From assembly GCA_023254015.1 (NCBI GenBank), contig JALQYS010000318.1, positions 1 through 5,695 on the forward strand: a DNA stretch of 5,695 bases, read 5' to 3'. This stretch comes from Paracoccaceae bacterium (GTDB taxonomy: Bacteria > Pseudomonadota > Alphaproteobacteria > Rhodobacterales > Rhodobacteraceae). The position numbers were made by a program, and so were the translations under genes. Below the pieces are notes generated by a model, which did no database searches, was not told where the DNA came from, and saw only the letters and a program-made list of their open reading frames with translations. How positions within the stretch are numbered: the first letter of the stretch is position 1; each line of letters starts with the position of its first letter. Positions 1 to 4,381 of this stretch are shown here, piece by piece.

Positions 1-1
1 A

Positions 2-184
2 GCACAAAAGGAATATGCCGCCTCTGATGTCCTTTATCTGCACAAGCTGAAAGCCGCACTGGAGGCGATTTTGGTGCGTGAAGGCCGGATGGCGCTGGCA
101 CAGCATTGCTTCGACTTCTTGCCGACGCGGGCGGAACTGGACCTTCTGGGTTGGGATGAACCGAATGACCTCTTCCACCACTGA
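2..184 (+). CDS. rnd: Ribonuclease D, C-terminal end (5' part outside window)
   Basis: The open frame enters from the left edge and gives about 60 residues ending in FHH and TGA (182-184). RNase D is a 3'-5' exoribonuclease of the DEDD (DnaQ-like) family that trims tRNA precursors and other structured RNAs in the cytoplasm. The fragment opens with YAASDVLYLHKL, which fits the Exo III motif (Tyr and the last catalytic Asp, codons at 14-16 and 26-28; E. coli RNase D has a similar YAAADV stretch). Only about 50 residues follow, ending in a CFDFLPTRAELDL segment I associate with short alphaproteobacterial RNase D. There is therefore no room for the HRDC domains found after this motif in the E. 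coli enzyme. Its 3' end overlaps the start of kdsD, which implies cotranscription. Identity rests on the motif and on recognising the C-terminal tail; the N-terminal Exo I and II motifs cannot be seen. Confidence 0.85.
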   Translation, partial: AQKEYAASDVLYLHKLKAALEAILVREGRMALAQHCFDFLPTRAELDLLGWDEPNDLFHH

Positions 185-1130
185 TTTCTTGGCCACCGGC
201 CGCCGCGTCATCGCGCGCGAGGCCGAGGCACTGGGCCTGTTGGGAGAGAGCCTTGGCGAAAGCTTTGGTCGCGCGGTGGAGCTGATTCTGGCTGCCCAGG
301 GCCGCGTGATCGTGTCGGGCATGGGGAAATCGGGCCACATCGCCCGCAAGATCGCGGCCACCTTCGCCTCCACCGGCACGCCGGCCCATTTCGTGCATCC
401 GGCCGAAGCCAGCCATGGCGATCTGGGGATGGTTACGGCGGGGGATGTGGCGCTGATCCTGTCCAATTCGGGTGAGACGCCCGAACTGGCCGATATCATC
501 GCCCATACACGGCGCTTTTCGATTCCGATGATCGGCATTGCCAGCCGCGAAGGGTCAACCCTCTTGCGGCAGGCTGATGTGGCGATCCTGCTGCCGCAGG
601 CGCCCGAGGCCTGCGAGACGGGCATCGTGCCCACCACCTCGACCACCATGACGCTGGCGCTGGGCGATGCGCTTGCCGTGGCGCTGATGGAACATCGCCG
701 GTTCACCCCGGAACATTTCCGCATGTTCCATCCCGGCGGCAAACTGGGTGCCAAACTGCTGAAGGTTGGCGATCTGATGCATGACGAGGTGCCCCTGATC
801 GGCTGGGACCGCCCCATGGGCGAAGCCCTGATCGAGATCAGCCGCAAGGGTTTTGGCGTGGTGGGGGTGACCGATGACGCCGGGCATCTGGCCGGCATCA
901 TCACCGATGGCGACCTGCGGCGGCATATGGAGGGGCTGCTTTCGCTGACCGCCGGGCAGGTGATGACGCGCAACCCCCGCACCATCGCGCCCGATGCCCT
1001 GGCCGAAAAGGCCGTGGCCCAGATGAATGAGCGCAAGATCACCAGCCTTTTCGTCGTCGATCCGGCCGAGCCGGGCCGGGCGCAGGGCATCGTCCATATC
1101 CATGACTGCCTGCGGGCAGGGGTGGTGTAA
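165..1130 (+). CDS. kdsD: D-arabinose-5-phosphate isomerase, KpsF/GutQ family (SIS + two CBS domains)
   Basis: Interconverts D-ribulose 5-phosphate and D-arabinose 5-phosphate in the cytoplasm, the first committed step towards Kdo for the LPS inner core. From the ATG at 165 the protein has 321 residues, close to the 328 of E. coli KdsD. The SIS domain covers about residues 35-175, with SGMGKSGHIARK (51-62), HPAEASHGDLGM (78-89) and SNSGETPEL (100-108). Residues matching the E. coli catalytic set K59/E111/E152/H193 are K55, E107, E148 and H189, all present at a constant offset of four. Two CBS domains follow (about 202-260 and 265-320; ITDGDLRRHMEG and TRNPRTI are typical). Start choice: 165 has GGGATGA (153-159) five bases upstream and gives the usual N-terminus (DFLATGRRVI); the ATG at 156 is an alternative. 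A start at 78 would overlap rnd by over 100 nt and add unrelated residues. The gene overlaps the rnd end and stops one base before lptC. A GutQ- or KpsF-type paralogue is possible, but the LPS context favours KdsD. Confidence 0.95.
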   Translation: MTSSTTDFLATGRRVIAREAEALGLLGESLGESFGRAVELILAAQGRVIVSGMGKSGHIARKIAATFASTGTPAHFVHPAEASHGDLGMVTAGDVALILSNSGETPELADIIAHTRRFSIPMIGIASREGSTLLRQADVAILLPQAPEACETGIVPTTSTTMTLALGDALAVALMEHRRFTPEHFRMFHPGGKLGAKLLKVGDLMHDEVPLIGWDRPMGEALIEISRKGFGVVGVTDDAGHLAGIITDGDLRRHMEGLLSLTAGQVMTRNPRTIAPDALAEKAVAQMNERKITSLFVVDPAEPGRAQGIVHIHDCLRAGVV

Positions 1131-1131
1131 G

Positions 1132-1737
1132 GTGGCCAGATCGCCCGCCCGCGACAACCTGCATTCCCGGGTAGTGGTGATCCTGAAAATCACCCTGCCG
1201 CTGCTTGCGCTGGCGATCCTGTCGTCGCTGTTCCTGTTCTCGCGTCCGATCGATCCCGAGGATGCGATCCCCTACGCCGATGTCGAGATTGCCGACCGTC
1301 TGGCCCAGCCGCGCATGGTTGGGGCGGGCTTTTCCACCGTCACCTCGGATGGCGCCACCCTGACCCTTTCCGCCGACGAGGCCGCGCCGCAGCAAGGCGG
1401 GGCCAGCGTGGCGGGGCTGACGGGCAGTCTTGTCATGCCGAAAGGCGCTGTGACCGAATTTTCGGCCCGCAATGGCGCGCTGGATCGGGCGGCGGGCACG
1501 CTGACGCTGGATCAGGGCGTGCGTCTGACAACCTCGACGGGCTATGTGGTGACAACCGAAGCCGTCACGCTTGGCACCGACCGCAGCTATATGGCCAGCC
1601 AGGGGCAGGTTCAGGCGACAGCACCGCTGGGCAGACTGACCGCCGGCGGGATGCGGATGGACCGTGCGGCGGATGGCGCGACATATGTTATGGTTTTCAA
1701 CAAGGGCGTCCGCCTGATATACCAGCCCCAGCCCTGA
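1132..1737 (+). CDS. lptC: LPS export ABC transporter periplasmic protein LptC
   Basis: LptC is the inner-membrane-anchored component that receives LPS from LptB2FG and passes it to LptA in the periplasm. The frame gives 201 residues from a GTG start one base after the kdsD stop. GGGCAGGGGTGG in the end of kdsD (about 1114-1125) can serve as ribosome binding site, so translation is probably coupled to kdsD. The N-terminus is positively charged, followed by one hydrophobic segment (about residues 14-36, ending SLFLFSRP) as expected for the single-pass anchor with its C-terminus outside. The rest is rich in beta-strand-like alternation (LTLSADEA, GTLTLDQGVRLTT, GYVVTTEAVTLG), which fits the OstA/LptC jellyroll. 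Sequence is poorly conserved in this family, so the call leans on anchor topology, length near the 191 residues of E. coli LptC, and position immediately before lptA and lptB. No ATG in a suitable place competes with the GTG. Confidence 0.92.
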   Translation: MARSPARDNLHSRVVVILKITLPLLALAILSSLFLFSRPIDPEDAIPYADVEIADRLAQPRMVGAGFSTVTSDGATLTLSADEAAPQQGGASVAGLTGSLVMPKGAVTEFSARNGALDRAAGTLTLDQGVRLTTSTGYVVTTEAVTLGTDRSYMASQGQVQATAPLGRLTAGGMRMDRAADGATYVMVFNKGVRLIYQPQP

Positions 1738-1749
1738 CGGATTTCCCTT

Positions 1750-2244
1750 ATGCTTGAACGTTTCATCCCTGTGTTTCTTGCCCTGGCCCTTGGCCTCGCC
1801 TCTGGTCCGACCCTTGCGCAGGACACTTCTGTTTCCTTCGGCGGACTCCGGGCGGATACCTCGCTGCCGGTAGAGGTCACGGCCGAGAACCTGACCGTCA
1901 ATCAGGCCGATGGCACGGCCACATTCGCGGGCGATGTCTTGGTCAAACAGGGTGAAATGCGGATGCAGGCGGGCGAAGTGCGGGTCGAATATGACGCCAC
2001 CGGCAAGGCCATCGCCCGGCTGCATGCCACCGGCGGGGTGCTTTTGGTCAATGCCACCGACGCCGCCGAGGCGCAAAGCGCCATCTACACCATCGGCAGC
2101 GGCGAGGTGGTCATGTCGGGCGGCGTGCTCATGACGCAGGACGCAACCGCAATCAAGGGCGACAGGCTGCGCATCAACCTGAAATCGGGCACCGGTCGGA
2201 TGGAGGGGGGCGTGACCACTACCTTCACGCCGGGGGGCAACTGA
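1750..2244 (+). CDS. lptA: LPS transport periplasmic protein LptA (OstA-like)
   Basis: LptA forms the periplasmic bridge that carries LPS from LptC to LptD at the outer membrane. The protein has 164 residues, somewhat shorter than E. coli LptA (185). It begins with a Sec signal peptide: MLERF, a hydrophobic core of about residues 6-19, then a likely signal-peptidase site after TLA (residue 23, before QD). The mature part has the OstA pattern: VEVTAENLTVNQADGTATFAGDVLVKQGEM reads as successive beta strands (about residues 40-70), followed by MRMQAGEVRVEYD, the GVLLVN strand and GDRLRINLKSGTGRMEGG near the end. The start lies 12 nt after the lptC stop with no clear Shine-Dalgarno sequence, suggesting reinitiation by ribosomes finishing lptC. 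Its TGA (2242-2244) shares its A with the lptB ATG. Confidence 0.94.
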   Translation: MLERFIPVFLALALGLASGPTLAQDTSVSFGGLRADTSLPVEVTAENLTVNQADGTATFAGDVLVKQGEMRMQAGEVRVEYDATGKAIARLHATGGVLLVNATDAAEAQSAIYTIGSGEVVMSGGVLMTQDATAIKGDRLRINLKSGTGRMEGGVTTTFTPGGN

Positions 2245-3002
2245 TGTCCCGGCCGAATCTGGCGGTCACCGAAGGCGAAGGCGGTCTGACGATCCGCAGC
2301 TTGCGCAAGAGTTACAAACGGCGTCTGGTGATCCGCGATGTCTCGATCCAGTTGAACCGGGGTGAGGTGGTCGCGCTTCTGGGTCCCAATGGCTGTGGCA
2401 AGACCACGACCTTCTATTCCATCGCCGGTCTGGTCACGCCCGAAGGCGGTCAGGTGCTGATCGACGGACATGATGTCACCGCGCTGCCGATGTATCGCCG
2501 GGCCCGCTTAGGTATCGGCTATCTGCCGCAGGAAGTGTCGATCTTCCGGGGGCTGTCGGTCGAGGACAACATTCTGGCGGTGCTGGAGATTCGTGAACCC
2601 GACAGGCACAAGCGGCGCGAGCGTCTGGAAGAGTTGCTGGGGGAATTCTCGATCACCCACCTGCGCCGCGCCCCGGCGCTGGCGCTGTCGGGGGGGGAGC
2701 GGCGGCGCGTCGAGATTGCCCGCTGTCTGGCTGCCGATCCGAAATATCTTCTGCTGGACGAACCCTTTGCCGGCGTTGACCCGATCGCGGTGGGTGAAAT
2801 CCGCCATCTGGTGCAGGATCTGAAATCGCGCGGTATTGGCGTTCTGATCACCGATCACAATGTGCGCGAGACGCTGGAAATCGTGGATCGCGCCTATATC
2901 CTGCACGATGGCACGGTTCTGATGAGCGGGACCACCGACGAGATCGTGCGCGACGAAACCGTGCGCCGGGTCTATCTGGGCCAGAATTTCCGCATGGGCT
3001 GA
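2244..3002 (+). CDS. lptB: LPS export ABC transporter ATP-binding protein LptB
   Basis: LptB is the cytoplasmic ATPase; two copies with LptF and LptG (not in this window) extract LPS from the inner membrane and push it along the LptC-LptA bridge. The 252 residues contain the full ABC ATPase set: Walker A GPNGCGKTT (47-55), Q-loop YLPQE with Q96, signature LSGGERRR (148-155), Walker B YLLLDEP (168-174) with catalytic E173, D-loop AGVDP (176-180) and H-loop TDHNVRE with H205. The segments SIFRGLSVEDNI (99-110) and the C-terminal VRRVYLGQNF are characteristic of LptB (E. coli ends with a similar VYLG motif), separating it from amino-acid importers. Walker A has Cys where E. coli has Ala; this position varies among active ABC proteins. 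The N-terminus carries about 13 extra residues before the first strand. ATG overlaps the lptA stop, with a G-run (2232-2237) upstream as ribosome binding site. Confidence 0.97.
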   Translation: MSRPNLAVTEGEGGLTIRSLRKSYKRRLVIRDVSIQLNRGEVVALLGPNGCGKTTTFYSIAGLVTPEGGQVLIDGHDVTALPMYRRARLGIGYLPQEVSIFRGLSVEDNILAVLEIREPDRHKRRERLEELLGEFSITHLRRAPALALSGGERRRVEIARCLAADPKYLLLDEPFAGVDPIAVGEIRHLVQDLKSRGIGVLITDHNVRETLEIVDRAYILHDGTVLMSGTTDEIVRDETVRRVYLGQNFRMG

Positions 3003-3037
3003 CCCCGGCTTGCGCGGCGAAGTCTAGTGTCCTGCCA

Positions 3038-3077
3038 GCGGTCCGGCAAACGGATTCTGCCCGTTTCGGCAGACCGC
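3038..3077 (+). terminator. Two-part inverted repeat after lptB, possible terminator or attenuator
   Basis: GCGGTC (3038-3043) pairs perfectly with GACCGC (3072-3077), and inside it AAACGG (3048-3053) pairs with CCGTTT (3061-3066) around a 7-nt loop; a small internal loop separates the stems. An alternative 5-bp stem, CTGCC (3057-3061) with GGCAG (3068-3072), would disrupt both. It starts 35 nt after the lptB stop, where an operon-end hairpin is expected. There is no U-tract after it, so it would be an atypical intrinsic terminator; an mRNA 3'-end stabiliser or a leader structure is also possible. Confidence 0.4.
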
Positions 3078-3109
3078 CGCGACAAATTCAAATGCGCGCA
3101 ACCGCACGG

Positions 3110-3138
3110 TTGACAAGTGGCCTCGGGCGTCCCCAAAT
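3110..3138 (+). promoter_or_regulatory. Candidate sigma-70-type promoter for hpf (perfect -35, weak -10)
   Basis: TTGACA at 3110-3115 matches the housekeeping -35 consensus exactly. At the standard 17-bp spacing the -10 position reads CCAAAT (3133-3138), matching only three of six consensus bases. Location about 190 nt upstream of hpf would give a long leader. A weak -10 is common in GC-rich alphaproteobacteria, but the hexamer could also be chance. Confidence 0.3.
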
Positions 3139-3203
3139 GAAAGGGATGCAACCGTCATTCGCCCTTCCCGGTCCTGACGATGCGGTCGGTCTCCCGTCCC
3201 GCG

Positions 3204-3216
3204 ACAAGGGCCTTGT
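3204..3216. promoter_or_regulatory. 13-bp perfect palindrome, possible operator
   Basis: ACAAGG and CCTTGT are perfect 6-bp arms around a single G. It lies about 90 nt before the hpf start and just upstream of the GATAAT-containing promoter candidate, a suitable place for a dimeric regulator. I do not recognise the motif as belonging to a known regulator, and a repeat of this size can occur by chance. Confidence 0.25.
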
Positions 3217-3218
3217 GG

Positions 3219-3249
3219 TTGCCGGAAAGCCCCGAAAAACAACGATAAT
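3219..3249 (+). promoter_or_regulatory. Candidate promoter for hpf (TTGCCG, 19 bp, GATAAT)
   Basis: GATAAT at 3244-3249 matches five of six bases of the -10 consensus. The best -35-like hexamer is TTGCCG (3219-3224, four of six), with a spacer of 19 bp, longer than ideal. The surrounding AT-rich patch (CGAAAAACAACGATAATTTC) stands out from the GC-rich background. Transcription would begin near 3256, leaving a leader of about 45 nt before hpf. Of the two candidates this has the better -10 and distance. Confidence 0.35.
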
Positions 3250-3291
3250 TTCCCAGTCCCCGGCAGATGCTCGGGACTGTTCACCTGCGCG

Positions 3292-3298
3292 AAGGAGG
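3292..3298 (+). promoter_or_regulatory. Strong Shine-Dalgarno sequence deciding the hpf start
   Basis: AAGGAGG is a near-complete complement of the 16S rRNA 3' end and lies 4 nt before the ATG at 3303. It rules out the in-frame ATG at 3267 as the normal start. It is clearly the best ribosome binding site in the window, suggesting high-level translation of hpf. Confidence 0.85.
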
Positions 3299-3302
3299 CA
3301 TC

Positions 3303-3878
3303 ATGCGCTATCAGATCAGCGGCAAGCACATCGACATTGGTGAGGCGCTTCAGACCCATGTGAAGGCCGAACTTGGCGAAGTGGTGGAGAAGTATGCCCA
3401 GCGTCCGACCGAGGCGGTGGTGGTGTTTTCCAAGTCGGCGTATGAATATGTCTGCGAGGCGACCATCCATCTTTCAACCGGGTTGAGCGCGCAGGCCAAG
3501 GGCCACGCACCGGAGATCTATGCGGCCTTCGAATCCTGCCGTGAAAAGATGGACAAGCAGCTGCGCCGCTACAAGCGCCGCATCCGCAACCATCACCAGA
3601 ACCGTCCGGCCCCTGTTGAATTCGGCGGGGCATCCTCGTATATCCTCGCCCCAACTGAGGAACCCGAAGACGAGGACGTCGGCGAGTTGCAGCCGGTTGT
3701 GGTTGCCGAGATGGAGACGAAGATTCCTTCGATCACCGTCGGCGAAGCGGTCATGCAGCTTGAGCTTGGCAGTCAGCGCATGCTGGTGTTCCGCAACGAA
3801 GGACATGGCGGGGTGAACGTCGTATATCGCCGGGATGACGGCAATATCGGCTGGATCGATCCGCGAAACAGCAAATAG
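3303..3878 (+). CDS. hpf: Ribosome hibernation promoting factor, long form (HPF/YfiA family)
   Basis: Binds the 30S subunit in the decoding region and silences ribosomes during slow growth or starvation; long forms pair two 70S ribosomes into 100S particles through their C-terminal domain. The 191 residues comprise an N-terminal ribosome-binding domain (about 1-100: RYQISGKHIDIGEAL, then YEYVCEATIHL, and the basic helix KQLRRYKRRIRNHH at 85-98), an acidic linker (EEPEDEDVGE, 119-128) and a C-terminal dimerisation domain (about 136-187: TKIPSITVGEAVMQLELG, MLVFRN, VNVVYRRDDGNIGWIDP). Enterobacterial HPF is only about 95 residues and lacks that domain, so this is the long type. The start is fixed by AAGGAGG four bases upstream and by the conserved N-terminus. 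It follows a 300-nt gap and is probably promoted there, with ptsN 35 nt downstream in the same transcript. Annotation as raiA would mean the same family. Confidence 0.96.
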   Translation: MRYQISGKHIDIGEALQTHVKAELGEVVEKYAQRPTEAVVVFSKSAYEYVCEATIHLSTGLSAQAKGHAPEIYAAFESCREKMDKQLRRYKRRIRNHHQNRPAPVEFGGASSYILAPTEEPEDEDVGELQPVVVAEMETKIPSITVGEAVMQLELGSQRMLVFRNEGHGGVNVVYRRDDGNIGWIDPRNSK

Positions 3879-3913
3879 GCTGCCTGCAAGGGTGGCGGAT
3901 ACGGGAACGGCCG

Positions 3914-4378
3914 ATGGATCTGTCGAAACTACTGACCCCCGCCGCTGTGCGGGTTATCGGGCAGCTTACATCCAAGAAGCGGCTGTTTCAGGAGCTGGGC
4001 GAAATCGCGGCCCAGGCTTATGGCCTGTCCGCCGCCACGGCCATTGACGGCCTGCAGGAACGTGAAAGCCTGGGGCCAACCGGGGTGGGCAATGGTATTG
4101 CCCTCCCCCATGCGCGCCTTGTCGGGCTGGAGCGGATTACCGGCATTTTCCTGCGGCTGGAAAAGCCGCTGGATTACGAAAGCGTTGATCGCCAGCCGGT
4201 CGATCTGGTGTTTTGTCTTCTGGCACCAAAGGATTCGGGCGTGGATCACCTCAAGGCGCTGGCGCTGGTCAGCCGCACCATGCGGGATCCCGGCATCTGC
4301 GCCAAGCTGCGCGCGAATGTCGATCCGGCCAAGCTTTACGCCATTCTGACTGAATCCAAGGCGCCGCAGGCCGCCTGA
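3914..4378 (+). CDS. ptsN: PTS IIA-like nitrogen regulatory protein, EIIA-Ntr
   Basis: EIIA-Ntr is the end acceptor of the nitrogen phosphotransfer chain (PtsP-NPr-PtsN); it carries no sugar but regulates by binding partners such as potassium transporters or sensor kinases according to its phosphorylation state. The 154 residues form one PTS EIIA type-2 domain. The phosphorylation site is H66 in GNGIALPHAR (59-68), equivalent to H73 of E. coli PtsN. Other family features are LTSKKRLFQELGEIAA (18-33), the LQERESLGPTGVGNG segment (47-61), VDLVFCLLAPKDSGVDHLKALA and the C-terminal helix with LYAILTE. The ATG is preceded by a modest GGGAAC (3903-3908). The gene lies 35 nt after hpf, the same pairing as in enterobacteria. 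Its stop codon directly abuts that of the opposing glycosyltransferase gene. The partner genes ptsP and ptsO/npr are not in the window. Confidence 0.96.
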   Translation: MDLSKLLTPAAVRVIGQLTSKKRLFQELGEIAAQAYGLSAATAIDGLQERESLGPTGVGNGIALPHARLVGLERITGIFLRLEKPLDYESVDRQPVDLVFCLLAPKDSGVDHLKALALVSRTMRDPGICAKLRANVDPAKLYAILTESKAPQAA

Positions 4379-4381
4379 TCA
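4376..4381. other. Abutting stop codons of convergent genes (TGATCA)
   Basis: TGA of ptsN (4376-4378, + strand) is followed without a gap by TCA (4379-4381), the complement of the TGA ending the minus-strand glycosyltransferase gene. Together they form the palindrome TGATCA. No space remains for a terminator between the genes, so each transcript must end inside the other gene or rely on Rho. Confidence 0.95.

Larger units (their letters stand above)
3003..3302. other. Intergenic region between lptB and hpf
   Basis: This 300-nt gap has no convincing gene. A + strand open frame at 3092-3343 runs into hpf in another frame and has no ribosome binding site or recognisable residues. In E. coli the place between lptB and hpf is occupied by rpoN; nothing resembling an RpoN remnant is seen here. 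What it does hold: a two-part inverted repeat near lptB, a perfect TTGACA hexamer, a 13-bp palindrome, a GATAAT hexamer and the hpf ribosome binding site. This is much longer than any other gap in the window and most likely carries the hpf promoter. Confidence 0.8.

Noticed and set aside
78..164. Upstream GTG extension of kdsD
   Set aside because: It would overlap rnd by over 100 nt and add residues (MKAGWRWHS...) that do not look like a KdsD N-terminus. The ATG at 165 or 156 is far more likely.
555..1193. Minus-strand open frame of 212 codons opposite kdsD
   Set aside because: Fully antisense to the SIS/CBS coding sequence, low-complexity composition and no family motif.
1039..2076. Minus-strand open frame of 345 codons opposite kdsD end, lptC and lptA
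   Set aside because: It lies entirely opposite three well-supported genes, spans their boundaries and has a Gly/Arg/Gln/His-rich composition typical of antisense shadows in GC-rich DNA. No family is recognisable.
3267..3302. Upstream in-frame ATG for hpf
   Set aside because: The AAGGAGG at 3292-3298 lies inside this extension and points to the ATG at 3303, where the conserved N-terminus begins.
3092..3343. Possible 83-codon gene in the lptB-hpf gap
   Set aside because: It overlaps the hpf start in another frame, has no ribosome binding site, and shows no recognisable domain or membrane segment.
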